Assembly (NCBI GenBank): GCA_963934855.1
Contig: CAWWAC010000001.1
Coordinates: forward strand, 207,135-271,134
DNA: 64,000 nucleotides
Source: MAG-120531 sp963934855
GTDB lineage: Bacteria; Bacteroidota; Bacteroidia; Flavobacteriales; Flavobacteriaceae
Direction of reading: 5' to 3'
Shown here: piece by piece, positions 50,246 to 58,960 of the stretch
How positions within the stretch are numbered: position 1 is the stretch's first letter
Layout: every line of letters starts with the position of its first letter
Notes under the pieces: model-generated
The model's input: only the letters and a program-made list of their open reading frames with translations
The model's database searches: none
Told to the model about the DNA's origin: nothing
Translations under genes and position numbers: made by a program

Positions 50246-51670
50246 ATGAGTATTGATGCCAACGCTGTATGGAACGAATGTCTTTTATTTATAAAGGACA
50301 ATATCCAACCTCAAGCGTTTAAAACTTGGTTTGAACCTATAAAACCAGTTAAGCTTTCAGACAACTCATTAAGTGTTCAGGTTCCAAGTAAATTCTTTTA
50401 TGAATGGTTAGAAGAACACTATGTCAAGCTTCTTAAAGTAGCTCTCACAAAATCTTTAGGAGAAGGTGCAAAGTTGGTTTATATCATAAGAATGGAAAAT
50501 ACTTATGGCAATAGAGAACCTTTTACTGAGAAAATTCCAAGTGCTAACAGATCATATCACGCACCACAAGAAATTGATGTACCCATTAAATCTAAGAGCC
50601 CCGAGTTAAAGAACCCTTTTGTTATTCCTGGAATTAGAAATATTAAAATTGAATCTCAACTAAATCCAAATTATAGTTTTGACAACTTTTTAGAGGGAGA
50701 TTCCAATAGATTGGCTAGATCTGCAGGAATGGCAGTAGCTAACAAACCAGGTGGCACTTCATTTAATCCATTATTAATTTTTGGTGGGGTTGGATTAGGT
50801 AAAACTCATTTGGCACATGCTATTGGCGTAGAAATAAAGGACAAGTATCCGGAACGGACCGTACTTTATATTTCTGCTGAAAAATTTACACAACAGTACA
50901 TAGAATCTGTAAAGAAAAACACAAGAAATGATTTCATTCATTTTTACCAACTCATAGATGTCTTAATAATAGATGATGTTCAATTCCTTTCTGGAAAATC
51001 AGGAACGCAAGATGTCTTCTTTCATATTTTTAATCACTTACACCAAAATGGGAAACAAGTGATTTTAACTTCCGATAAAGCTCCTGTAGATATGCAGGAC
51101 ATAGAACAAAGGTTATTGTCTAGATTTAAATGGGGGCTATCTGCAGAGTTACAAACACCAGACTTTGAGACTAGAATTTCTATCCTTAAAAGCAAACTTT
51201 ACAAAGACGGTGTTGAAATGGCAGATGACATTATAGACTATGTAGCCAAAAACATTAAAACCAATGTAAGGGAACTAGAAGGAGCTATTATTTCATTAAT
51301 TGCTCAATCTTCATTTAATAAAAAAGAAGTCACCTTAGACCTAGCACAACAAGTTGTTGAGAAATTTGTGAAAAACACAAAAAGAGAGGTATCTATTGAC
51401 TACATACAAAAAGTAGTTTCAGACTACTTTGAAATGGATGTGACTACCCTACAATCTAAAACCAGAAAAAGACATATTGTACAAGCCAGACAATTGGCCA
51501 TGTTTTTCGCTAAGAAGTTCACCAAAGCTTCACTTGCTAGTATTGGAACGCAAATTGGAAAAAGAGATCATGCTACAGTACTTCACGCTTGTAAAACGGT
51601 AGATAATTTGGCGGAGACAGACAAGCAATTCAAAAAATACATAGAAGATCTCACCAAAAAATTCTCATAA
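50246..51670 (+). CDS. dnaA: Chromosomal replication initiator protein DnaA
   Basis: AAA+ ATPase that binds DnaA boxes and opens the origin. The 474 residues carry domain I (LFIKDNIQPQAFKTWFEPIKPV), a short linker, AAA+ domain III with Walker A GGVGLGKTH and Walker B VLIIDDVQFLSG, and the DNA-binding domain IV with the signature GKRDHATVLHACKTV. Its neighbours are a divergent thioesterase and the RsmI-like methylase after 16 bases. Origin position cannot be concluded from dnaA alone. Confidence 0.97.
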   Translation: MSIDANAVWNECLLFIKDNIQPQAFKTWFEPIKPVKLSDNSLSVQVPSKFFYEWLEEHYVKLLKVALTKSLGEGAKLVYIIRMENTYGNREPFTEKIPSANRSYHAPQEIDVPIKSKSPELKNPFVIPGIRNIKIESQLNPNYSFDNFLEGDSNRLARSAGMAVANKPGGTSFNPLLIFGGVGLGKTHLAHAIGVEIKDKYPERTVLYISAEKFTQQYIESVKKNTRNDFIHFYQLIDVLIIDDVQFLSGKSGTQDVFFHIFNHLHQNGKQVILTSDKAPVDMQDIEQRLLSRFKWGLSAELQTPDFETRISILKSKLYKDGVEMADDIIDYVAKNIKTNVRELEGAIISLIAQSSFNKKEVTLDLAQQVVEKFVKNTKREVSIDYIQKVVSDYFEMDVTTLQSKTRKRHIVQARQLAMFFAKKFTKASLASIGTQIGKRDHATVLHACKTVDNLAETDKQFKKYIEDLTKKFS

Positions 51671-51686
51671 ACAATTTTCTTTTTTT

Positions 51687-52409
51687 ATGGATACAAAAAA
51701 GTCAACAAAGGGTGTACTATACCTTATTCCCAGCACTTTAGGTGAAACAGAACCTCTTGAGGTACTCCCCCTTTCTGTCAAAAAAATCATAGAAGAAACT
51801 CAATTCTTTATAGTTGAAAATGAAAAAACAGCTAGAAGATTTATAAAAAAAATATGTCCTAATAAGGCTCAATCAGATTTAAAATTAGAGTCTCTCAATA
51901 AATTCACTGATCTATCTTTGATCTCTAGTTTTTTAAACCCTTGTTTAGAAGGGTTTCATGTAGGCGTTATTTCGGAAGCTGGTTGTCCAGGTATTGCAGA
52001 CCCTGGTGCAGACGTTGTGTCTATTGCTCATGAAAAAAACATAACAGTAGTACCTTTAGTAGGACCCTCTTCTATTTTACTTTCACTTATGGCAAGTGGT
52101 TTTAATGGTCAAAATTTTGCCTTTAATGGCTACTTACCTATAGACCCTCAAGAAAGAAGTAAATCCATAAAAAATTTAGAACAACTCCTCTATCTTTCTG
52201 GTCAAACTCAGCTATTTATTGAAACACCCTACAGAAATGACGCTATGTTAGAAAGCTTGTGCAAGCATCTCCAAAGTCATACAAAAATATGTATAGCCTG
52301 TGATATTAGCCTAACAAATGCCTTTATTAAAACTGAAACAGTTGTGTATTGGAGAAAAAACATACCAAAACTTCACAAAAGACCTTGTATGTTTTTAATT
52401 GGAAAGTAA
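51687..52409 (+). CDS. SAM-dependent methyltransferase, RsmI-like tetrapyrrole methylase fold
   Basis: Methylase of 240 residues with the tetrapyrrole methylase fold. Visible are GVLYLIPSTLGE at the N-terminus, ISEAGCPGIADPGADVVSIAHEKNITVVPLVGPSSILLSLMASGFNGQNFAFNGYLP, and FIETPYRNDAMLESLC. These match RsmI-related proteins, although the first loop (LIPSTLGE in place of ATPIGN) marks the shorter Bacteroidota paralogue, often near dnaA. Whether it methylates C1402 of 16S rRNA is not established. It is cotranscribed with dnaA. Confidence 0.87.
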   Translation: MDTKKSTKGVLYLIPSTLGETEPLEVLPLSVKKIIEETQFFIVENEKTARRFIKKICPNKAQSDLKLESLNKFTDLSLISSFLNPCLEGFHVGVISEAGCPGIADPGADVVSIAHEKNITVVPLVGPSSILLSLMASGFNGQNFAFNGYLPIDPQERSKSIKNLEQLLYLSGQTQLFIETPYRNDAMLESLCKHLQSHTKICIACDISLTNAFIKTETVVYWRKNIPKLHKRPCMFLIGK

Positions 52410-52420
52410 ATCATTTATAA

Positions 52421-53053
52421 TTAACTGAAGAGAACCCTCTGACGGCTTTCTACTTCTTTTAAATCATAACCTGAAAAACGTCTTAAATAATCCTCAATAC
52501 TCGTATTGTAAGAATCTGAAAAATTGTGATCACCCCAAGACCTTAAATATTTTTTAACATTACCTGCCCCTGCTAAGTGGGCAGCCGCTAACATACCAGA
52601 TTCTGATATAACAATACCGTTTATTTCTAAACCGACAAAACGTTTAATATCTCTCCTCAAAATCCACTTATTTCTTGCAGTATTGTGGTAAAAAATTTTC
52701 TCCTGCAGTGCGGGGTCTTGCATAAAACACTCTGTATTGTACTGTCCGTAAAATGCTAAAGTATTTTTTCCAAATTGGTACTTGCCCATATACCCCAAGG
52801 TATTTACAGATGCGTAATTGCCTTGTGACTCTTTAAATGCAAGGGCCTCTTTAAAACCCACATAAGATTTGCCTGTAAATGGAATGAGCATGTCCATATC
52901 TAAGTCTTTTGTAGCCCCAACTGTGTAATCAATATCTGAAATTGAAAACAAATCAGAAGATCTATGAGCTAATATGCTAGGGTATATCCCTGAAAAACTG
53001 GAGAGAATAACCACTATTAAAAAAGAAACTAATGTCCTTAATCCTATTTTCAT
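52421..53053 (-). CDS. Exported lysozyme-like protein (transglycosylase SLT-like fold)
   Basis: 210-residue protein with an N-terminal signal or anchor (LRTLVSFLIVVILSSFSG, about residues 5-22). The segment GFKEALAFKESQGNYASVNTLGYMGKYQFGKNTLAFYG carries the ESQG-type glutamate motif and GKYQFG loop of lysozyme-like lytic transglycosylases, and MLAAAHLAGAGNVKKYL resembles their C-terminal core. Peptidoglycan cleavage is the likely activity. Some flavobacterial homologues are annotated as LysM proteins, but no LysM is seen here. It is 105 bases after mltG and is last in the dapF cluster. Confidence 0.78.
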   Translation of the reverse strand: MKIGLRTLVSFLIVVILSSFSGIYPSILAHRSSDLFSISDIDYTVGATKDLDMDMLIPFTGKSYVGFKEALAFKESQGNYASVNTLGYMGKYQFGKNTLAFYGQYNTECFMQDPALQEKIFYHNTARNKWILRRDIKRFVGLEINGIVISESGMLAAAHLAGAGNVKKYLRSWGDHNFSDSYNTSIEDYLRRFSGYDLKEVESRQRVLFS

Positions 53054-53158
53054 ATTTTTAAAATAACAACCAAGTAAACTTGATTAATTTTTTGCAAATA
53101 TAAGATTTTTTTATTTGTAAGTGTTAAGGTATTCATAATTAGCGTTTTACCTTTACAT

Positions 53159-54205
53159 TCAGCGTTTCACTTTTTTTGAATTAATCCAATTCACGTATTG
53201 TCTTTTGTTTTTATTGTGCTCTTTTAAAGATTTAGAAAATATGTGATATCCAAAGTTTTCAGCATCTGCAACAAAATAAAGATATGCGTGTTTTTCTGGA
53301 TAAAGAACTGCCTCAATTGCATTTATATCTGGCATAAAAATAGGGCCAGGCGGAATTCCCTTATTCATATAAGTGTTGTATAGTGAGTTAATCTTAAGGT
53401 CTCTGTACAAAACTCTTTTAATTTGTTGATCAAAATTTCCACTTGTTTTCTTTATCGAGTAAATAACGGTAGGGTCTGCTTGGAGCCTCATTCCTATTTT
53501 AATTCTATTCAGATAAACTGCTGCCACCCTAGGTCTTTCATCTGCTTTTACGGATTCTTTATGAACAACAGCAGCTAAGTTAATCACTTCTATTGGTGTG
53601 AGGCCTTGAATTTGAGCTCTTTTAATTCTATCTGAATTCCAAAATTTATGGTACTCTTCAAGCATTCTACCCCTAAACCCTTCAGCGGAAGTATTCCAGA
53701 AAAAATCATATGTATTGGGGAGGTACATGGCTAGTGCATTGTCTGTATTAAATTCATTCGCTATTAAAAAAGAAGTCTCTAGAAATGAATTTATTAAGCT
53801 GGTGCTATCGGCTTCAATTTCAATAGAGACCCTAGCAGCCAGATCTGCTAATGTTTCTTGATTATTAAAAGAAACCGTTACAGTACTTGGCTTTGATCTT
53901 AGCACATTGATAATATCATTATTACTCATTCCTTTTGTTATTTCATACTTCCCAGCTCTTATATTTCTTAAATACCCTTTTTGCTTAGCTAGTTTTAAGA
54001 AACTATTAGAGTTTTTTAAATATGGAAACAATGACTTAGATAATCGCTCTTCCTCATCACTAGTTGGAATATAAACAGAAACAGAGGCTTTTTCAAATGA
54101 GGTGTTTTCTGTAAAAATCGCAAAGTATACGTAAGCGCTAAAAAAAGCACCTATTAAAAATATTAAAATTACCAAGGTTATTAAGAGTTGTTTTCTATAA
54201 TTCAT
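53159..54205 (-). CDS. mltG: Endolytic transglycosylase MltG
   Basis: Inner-membrane lytic transglycosylase that cuts nascent peptidoglycan glycan strands. The 348 residues start with an anchor (LLITLVILIFLIGAFFSAYVYFAIF), then the LysM-like fold and YceG domain with EVINLAAVVHKESVKADERPRVAAVYLNRIKIGMRLQADPTVIYSI, including the catalytic glutamate of HKES, and the late GIPPGPIFMPDINAIEAVLYPEKHAYLYFVA. Its ATG overlaps the stop of the GNAT gene by four bases. It works on the wall for which dapF supplies diaminopimelate. Confidence 0.95.
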   Translation of the reverse strand: MNYRKQLLITLVILIFLIGAFFSAYVYFAIFTENTSFEKASVSVYIPTSDEEERLSKSLFPYLKNSNSFLKLAKQKGYLRNIRAGKYEITKGMSNNDIINVLRSKPSTVTVSFNNQETLADLAARVSIEIEADSTSLINSFLETSFLIANEFNTDNALAMYLPNTYDFFWNTSAEGFRGRMLEEYHKFWNSDRIKRAQIQGLTPIEVINLAAVVHKESVKADERPRVAAVYLNRIKIGMRLQADPTVIYSIKKTSGNFDQQIKRVLYRDLKINSLYNTYMNKGIPPGPIFMPDINAIEAVLYPEKHAYLYFVADAENFGYHIFSKSLKEHNKNKRQYVNWINSKKVKR

Positions 54206-54693
54206 TGTATATTTTTTTTAAATATCACAATACTTTTGGTCTTATTGCCTAAGCTAAAGTCATTTTTTATATCTATTTTTTTATACTTGAGCTTTTCAAA
54301 TAGTTGGAGACTAGGTTCATTATCTGTCGCCACATTGGCTAATAAATATTTTAAACCCCATTGGGTTGCTGCCATTAATTCTAATTTTTGTAAGGCCTTA
54401 TAAGCCAATAGCTTTCTCCTAAAAGGAAGCGTAACAAGAATACCCACAGAAGCAGTAAAACTTGCCTTTTCAAAGTCAAAAAGGTCTAAAAATCCTACTA
54501 AATGGTGTTCATCCTCCAAAACATATCTAAACTGACCAGATTCTAAAAGTGAGACAGCAGAATGGTCAATAAAATTTTTTAAAAGGTTTTTGGAAAATGG
54601 AGTATGCGGTGTGCCAAACTCCATATAAACAGGATCATTTTCTATTAGTAATAGAAAATCAATATCGGTCTTTTTTAATGGCCTAATAAGCAT
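54202..54693 (-). CDS. GNAT family N-acetyltransferase (RimJ-like)
   Basis: 163-residue acetyltransferase with LIRPLKKTDIDFLLLIENDP at the N-terminus, typical of RimJ/RimL-type GNATs. The acetyl-CoA region reads VTLPFRRKLLAYKALQKLELMAATQWGLKYLLANVATDNEPSLQLFEKLKYKK, in which the usual RGKGIG loop is replaced by FRRKLLA, so activity may be reduced. The substrate is unknown. Position between dapF (2 bases) and mltG (overlap) is conserved in flavobacteria. Confidence 0.85.
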   Translation of the reverse strand: MLIRPLKKTDIDFLLLIENDPVYMEFGTPHTPFSKNLLKNFIDHSAVSLLESGQFRYVLEDEHHLVGFLDLFDFEKASFTASVGILVTLPFRRKLLAYKALQKLELMAATQWGLKYLLANVATDNEPSLQLFEKLKYKKIDIKNDFSLGNKTKSIVIFKKNIQ

Positions 54694-54695
54694 AA

Positions 54696-55472
54696 CTATA
54701 CCAATATAATTCCCTTAAAAACAAAGGTGGCAGTTCCTTCTAAAACAACTTCTTTATAAACGCCTTGTTCTTTTTTAAAAGATACTTTAAGAATTCCTCC
54801 GGGGGTGTGTAAAACAACAGGGATTTGAATGTTCTGATTGTCTTCATACAATGCAATTGCAGTTGCAGTAACACCAGTGCCACAAGATAAAGTCTCGTCT
54901 TCTACCCCTCGTTCATAGGTTCTTACTGAAAATGAATCTCGATCCCTCTCAGATACAAAATTAATATTGGCGCCAATGGCTCCATATAATCCATATCTCA
55001 GTTTTTTTCCCTGCCTTCTAACATCCATATTTTCAAGCCCTTTTACAAATTGAACATGATGTGGAGAGCCTGTGTCTAAAAAATATATGTTTCTTTTTTT
55101 AAGTATTTGGCTCACTGGTTTCATATCCAACTTTACCATGTCTTCAATTATACTAGCTTTGTGAGGGCCGTCTACAGCTGTAAATAAAGCAGTATCTTTA
55201 ATAAGCCCCATGCGCTTTGCAAATGCAACCAAGCACCTACCACCGTTGCCACACATAGAGCTAGGGATACCATCAGAATTGTAATATATCATTGAAAAAT
55301 CAAAACCTTCTTTTAATTCAAGCAGTATAAGTCCATCTGCACCTATACCAAAGTTTCTATTACACAATTTTGCGACTAATTCCTGATTGTTCTCTGGAAA
55401 AGATTTATTCCTATTATCAAGGATAATAAAATCATTCCCAGTTCCTTGATATTTATAAAATTCTACTTCCAT
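54696..55472 (-). CDS. dapF: Diaminopimelate epimerase
   Basis: Cofactor-free epimerase turning LL- into meso-diaminopimelate for peptidoglycan and lysine. The 258 residues contain YQGTGNDFIILDNR, the first catalytic cysteine in SSMCGNGGRC and the second in DETLSCGTGVTATA, all intact. It begins the leftward cluster dapF-GNAT-mltG-lysozyme-like and has a promoter box 17 bases upstream. It pairs metabolically with dapA at 43.1 kb. Confidence 0.96.
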   Translation of the reverse strand: MEVEFYKYQGTGNDFIILDNRNKSFPENNQELVAKLCNRNFGIGADGLILLELKEGFDFSMIYYNSDGIPSSMCGNGGRCLVAFAKRMGLIKDTALFTAVDGPHKASIIEDMVKLDMKPVSQILKKRNIYFLDTGSPHHVQFVKGLENMDVRRQGKKLRYGLYGAIGANINFVSERDRDSFSVRTYERGVEDETLSCGTGVTATAIALYEDNQNIQIPVVLHTPGGILKVSFKKEQGVYKEVVLEGTATFVFKGIILV

Positions 55473-55489
55473 TTACTCAATATTAGTAA

Positions 55490-55497
55490 CAAATATA
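55490..55497 (-). promoter_or_regulatory. Promoter -7 box TATATTTG for dapF cluster
   Basis: TAnnTTTG match on the minus strand 17 bases before the dapF ATG. Confidence 0.5.
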
Positions 55498-55565
55498 ACC
55501 TATTATTAAGATTTTTTTGACAGTTAAAGCTCAGTTAAAAACTAAAAAGACTTCTTTCATTTTTA

Positions 55566-55573
55566 TAATTTTG
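55566..55573 (+). promoter_or_regulatory. Promoter -7 box TAATTTTG for htrA
   Basis: TAnnTTTG match 33 bases before the ATG at 55607, in the gap divergent from dapF. Confidence 0.4.
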
Positions 55574-55606
55574 TAAAATAGTTAAGTTATTTTTAAATCA
55601 ATCGTT

Positions 55607-56989
55607 ATGAAAAAATTTATTGTATTAATTTTAGCAGCCTTCATTGGTGGCTTGTTTAGCATTGGAATTCAGGAATTTACAAAAAAAGAATCTCTTAAAT
55701 CTTTTCAACAAAACAGTTTTCAAGGAAAGAATCCTGTAAATTTCAATTATTCTAGTTCCAATGAACCCCTTTCAAACTTTAGTATTGCTGCAGAAAAAAC
55801 CATCAATGCCGTGGTACATGTAAAAAATCTGAAGGATAGTGACAACCAAAACAATAAACTATTTGAATATTTTTACGGCTACCAATACAAATCTGCTCCT
55901 CAAATGGGTTCAGGATCTGGTGTGATTATTTCACCAGACGGGTATATAGTGACCAATCATCATGTAATAGACAATTCCAAAAAGTTGTATGTAACCCTAA
56001 ACAATAACAGTGAATATGAAGCTACTGTGGTAGGTTCTGACCCCAATACAGATATCGCTCTTATTAAGATCCAATTAGAGGAACAACTCCCTTACCTTAG
56101 TTTTGGAGACTCTGATATGGCTAAAGTTGGAGAATGGGTATTGGCTGTGGGAAATCCATTTAATCTAACCTCTACAGTGACTGCAGGAATTATAAGTGCA
56201 AAAGCTAGAGAATTAGACAAAAATCAATCTTTTATACAAACAGATGCAGCTGTAAATCCAGGAAATAGTGGGGGTGCACTGGTAAATACTAATGGTGACC
56301 TTATTGGAATTAATACCGCCATAAGCTCCCAAACAGGGTCCTATATAGGGTACTCTTTTGCAGTACCTAGTAATACTGCAAGAAAAATTATAGAAGATAT
56401 TATGGAATTTGGAACAGTAAAAACTGCCATATTAGGAATTTCAACTATAAATGCGCCAGAAGTACTAGTCAATGATTACGGGCTTACAGACTTGGAAGGT
56501 GTGTATATATCTGGCATTGAAAAAGGGTCTGCTGCCTCAATAGCAGATTTGAAAGAAGGAGATATTATTAAGCAAATAGACTATTTAAAAATTAGCAAGT
56601 TTTCTGACCTTACTGGTTATTTATCATCTAAAAAACCAAATGAAACTGTTAAACTAATCATATCAAGAAAAAATGAAATATTAAACAAAACAGTAATACT
56701 CAAAGAAAAGCAAAGTCTCATGTTGCCTAATATTGGTTTTACGGTAAAAAACCTCAGTGAAGAGGATATTAAAAAGTTCAAAGTAAAAAAAGGAGTTAAG
56801 ATCATTGGTGTTCCACAACAGTATGAAAAATATGGATTGGTGGGCAAGGTAGTGGTCTCTATTGATTCAGAAAAGGTTACTGATATTGAAAATGCAGACC
56901 GATTATTTAAAAACATCAATAGATATAAAAGAACGAGTATAAGTATGATCAATGATAGTGGAGAAAAAGAACAGCTTATTTTTCAATAA
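55607..56989 (+). CDS. DegP/HtrA-type periplasmic serine protease
   Basis: Trypsin-like quality-control protease of 460 residues. A membrane anchor or signal (FIVLILAAFIGGLFSIGI, residues 3-20) precedes the protease domain (about 90-265): catalytic His in VTNHHVIDNSK, Asp in NTDIALIK, Ser in GNSGGAL. Two PDZ domains follow (about 270-365, including LEGVYISGIEKGSAA, and 375-460). All three catalytic residues are intact. It is divergent from dapF and has its own promoter box. Its role is degradation or rescue of damaged envelope proteins. Confidence 0.95.
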   Translation: MKKFIVLILAAFIGGLFSIGIQEFTKKESLKSFQQNSFQGKNPVNFNYSSSNEPLSNFSIAAEKTINAVVHVKNLKDSDNQNNKLFEYFYGYQYKSAPQMGSGSGVIISPDGYIVTNHHVIDNSKKLYVTLNNNSEYEATVVGSDPNTDIALIKIQLEEQLPYLSFGDSDMAKVGEWVLAVGNPFNLTSTVTAGIISAKARELDKNQSFIQTDAAVNPGNSGGALVNTNGDLIGINTAISSQTGSYIGYSFAVPSNTARKIIEDIMEFGTVKTAILGISTINAPEVLVNDYGLTDLEGVYISGIEKGSAASIADLKEGDIIKQIDYLKISKFSDLTGYLSSKKPNETVKLIISRKNEILNKTVILKEKQSLMLPNIGFTVKNLSEEDIKKFKVKKGVKIIGVPQQYEKYGLVGKVVVSIDSEKVTDIENADRLFKNINRYKRTSISMINDSGEKEQLIFQ

Positions 56990-57062
56990 TTATTAAATCA
57001 TTCATTATCAGAGGTTTGCTTAAGCGTTAGATTTGATATATATTTACTTTTAACTAAATTTA

Positions 57063-57707
57063 ATGCATATGAAAACTCTTTTTTACTTACTTAGTCTCAT
57101 CCTATCTATTCAATTCTCAACGGCTCAAACCCAAAGTGAAATTGAAAGAAGTAAATCAGAACTAAATGGTACGATAAAGCAACAATATGAATTCATATTA
57201 CTCAAAGGTGAAAATTACCAGACAAATAGCGTCTCCTATAAAGTCATAAAAAACATGTACTTACAAGCATTTAAGGAGCACTTAAATGACAGTCTTTTAA
57301 TGATTGAAAATAAATTTACTGTCCTTGAAGTTGATTATGTTAAATTACTAAACCAAAATGATTTCAACATTAAGAGGATTGAAACATTAAAAGGGGAAAA
57401 TCAAAAAATCAATACAGCTAAAAAGACCATTCCATTTTTATGGACTCAGATCAGTCAGATTTATTTCCTTTGGATTTTTTGGATGTCACTATTCGTCTTA
57501 CTCTATTTAGTAATATTCTTAGTAAGAAAATATTTAATATTCAAAGTGGTTCAAACTAAATCACTTTTAGAAAAAAATACCGCCATAGATCAATTAAATG
57601 ATTTTAGAAAAAAAGCATTGGTAAGGGAACAAAAACTGAGTAGAAAAATTCTTGACTTGGAAAAAATAGTGCCAAATAAAAAAAATACTAAGCCAAAAGA
57701 CGGGTAG
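57063..57707 (+). CDS. Uncharacterised exported membrane protein with coiled coil, upstream of trmD
   Basis: I do not know its function. It has a signal peptide (MKTLFYLLSLILSIQFSTAQ), a lysine- and glutamate-rich extracytoplasmic helical stretch of about 95 residues likely to form a coiled coil, one clear membrane helix (FLWIFWMSLFVLLYLVIFLV, about residues 132-151), and a basic cytoplasmic tail. Flavobacterial genomes often have such a gene before trmD, sometimes mislabelled as a tRNA methyltransferase; it has no methyltransferase motif. An ATG six bases downstream (57069) is an equally good start. trmD has its own promoter box. Confidence 0.7.
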   Translation: MHMKTLFYLLSLILSIQFSTAQTQSEIERSKSELNGTIKQQYEFILLKGENYQTNSVSYKVIKNMYLQAFKEHLNDSLLMIENKFTVLEVDYVKLLNQNDFNIKRIETLKGENQKINTAKKTIPFLWTQISQIYFLWIFWMSLFVLLYLVIFLVRKYLIFKVVQTKSLLEKNTAIDQLNDFRKKALVREQKLSRKILDLEKIVPNKKNTKPKDG

Positions 57708-57727
57708 CAGTTAGTGATTATATTCAT

Positions 57728-57735
57728 TACTTTTG
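57728..57735 (+). promoter_or_regulatory. Promoter -7 box TACTTTTG for trmD
   Basis: TAnnTTTG match 25 bases before the trmD ATG at 57761. Confidence 0.45.
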
Positions 57736-57760
57736 ACATCGATAAAAAGAGATTTAAACC

Positions 57761-58435
57761 ATGCGCATAGATATCATTACGGTCTTACCTGAATTATTAA
57801 AAAGCCCCTTTGAAGCTTCTATTATGAAAAGAGCCATTGAAAAATCACTGGTAAGTGTGCATTTCCATAATTTAAGAGACTACACAGACCTTTCATATAA
57901 TCAAATAGATGATTATCAGTACGGTGGTGGTGCGGGAATGGTAATGATGATAGAGCCAATTGATAAATGCATTACTAAATTAAAGTCTGAAAGAGCTTAT
58001 GATCACGTCATTTATCTCACCCCTGATGGAGAAACTTTAAATCAAAAATTAGCCAATTCATTATCTCTGAGTGGTCATATTATTTTATTGTGTGGACATT
58101 ATAAGGGCGTAGACCAAAGGGTAAGAGATTTATTTATTACCAAAGAAATATCTATTGGAGACTATGTACTCTCTGGCGGTGAATTAGCTGCTGCCGTTTT
58201 ATCCGATACTATTATAAGGCTTATTCCAGGAGTTTTAAACAATGAAACTTCTGCACTTACAGATAGCTTTCAAGACAACTTATTATCACCCCCTGTATTT
58301 ACGAGACCCTCAAACTACAAAGGCCACAAAGTTCCTGATATTTTATTGAGTGGAGATTCTGGTAAAATTGAAGAATGGAGAGAAAACGAAGCCCAACTAA
58401 GAACTCAAAGATTAAGGCCAGATATACTTGAATAA
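57761..58435 (+). CDS. trmD: tRNA (guanine-N1-)-methyltransferase TrmD
   Basis: Methylates G37 in tRNAs to prevent frameshifting. The 224 residues form the SPOUT knot: IITVLPELLKSPFEASI at the start, DYQYGGGAGMVMMIEPI, LLCGHYKGVDQRV, and SIGDYVLSGGELAAAVLSD, the SAM knot loop. C-terminal residues after 160 form the helical tRNA-binding part. rplS follows 118 bases downstream behind its own promoter box. Confidence 0.97.
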   Translation: MRIDIITVLPELLKSPFEASIMKRAIEKSLVSVHFHNLRDYTDLSYNQIDDYQYGGGAGMVMMIEPIDKCITKLKSERAYDHVIYLTPDGETLNQKLANSLSLSGHIILLCGHYKGVDQRVRDLFITKEISIGDYVLSGGELAAAVLSDTIIRLIPGVLNNETSALTDSFQDNLLSPPVFTRPSNYKGHKVPDILLSGDSGKIEEWRENEAQLRTQRLRPDILE

Positions 58436-58448
58436 AAAATACTTTTTA

Positions 58449-58480
58449 ATTGGTAGGTTTTAAGAATAGTACTATTTTTG
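58449..58480 (+). promoter_or_regulatory. Promoter of rplS: TTG, 20-base spacer, TATTTTTG
   Basis: TTG at 58450-58452 and TATTTTTG at 58473-58480 with a 20-base spacer fit the Bacteroidota consensus. The start of transcription would be near 58484, giving a leader of about 70 bases, long for this window. Confidence 0.6.
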
Positions 58481-58483
58481 CAG

Positions 58484-58553
58484 ACCATTAATTCCAACCT
58501 CTGACGAAATCCGTGAATGTTGTTTTTAATTTATTTATAAGTCAACCATTACT
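58484..58553 (+). promoter_or_regulatory. Candidate structured 5' leader of rplS
   Basis: A small hairpin pairs CAAC (58495-58498) with GTTG (58519-58522), enclosing ACG/CGT (58504-58506 and 58512-58514). A second CAAC at 58543-58546, just before the start, could pair with the same GTTG instead. Such mutually exclusive pairing would suit autogenous control by L19. The stems are only 3-4 pairs each, so the support is thin. Confidence 0.35.
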
Positions 58554-58904
58554 ATGGAAGCATTAGTAAAATATGTTCAGGACGAATTCGTTCAAAAGAA
58601 AGATTTCCCAAAATTTTCAGCTGGAGACACAATTACTGTGTACTATGAAATTAAAGAGGGAGAAAAAACAAGAACACAGTTCTTTAGAGGTGTAGTAATC
58701 CAAAGAAGAGGCTCAGGATCTACCGAAACCTTTACCATTAGAAAAATGTCAGGTACCATAGGAGTAGAAAGAATTTTCCCTGTACACCTACCTGCACTCC
58801 AAAAAGTTGAGGTGAACAAAAAAGGAAAAGTTCGCAGATCAAGAATTTTCTACTTTAGAGAACTTACTGGAAAAAAAGCACGTATTAAGGAAGTTCGTTC
58901 TTAG
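58554..58904 (+). CDS. rplS: 50S ribosomal protein L19
   Basis: Ribosomal protein of 116 residues at the 30S-50S interface. Conserved blocks are KFSAGDTITVYYEIKEGEKTRTQFFRGVVIQRRGSGSTETFTIRK and GVERIFPVHLPALQKVEVNKKGKVRRSRIFYFRELTGKKARIKE. In most bacteria it follows trmD as here. It is transcribed from its own promoter with a long leader and closed by a strong terminator. Confidence 0.98.
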   Translation: MEALVKYVQDEFVQKKDFPKFSAGDTITVYYEIKEGEKTRTQFFRGVVIQRRGSGSTETFTIRKMSGTIGVERIFPVHLPALQKVEVNKKGKVRRSRIFYFRELTGKKARIKEVRS

Positions 58905-58928
58905 CATAGTTTTTTTTGAAAATAACAG

Positions 58929-58960
58929 CACCCATAGCTTATTGTTATGGGTGTTTTTTT
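58929..58960 (+). terminator. Rho-independent terminator of rplS
   Basis: CACCCATA (58929-58936) pairs with TATGGGTG (58946-58953) around a nine-base loop and is followed by seven T residues, 25 bases after the rplS stop. Confidence 0.85.
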
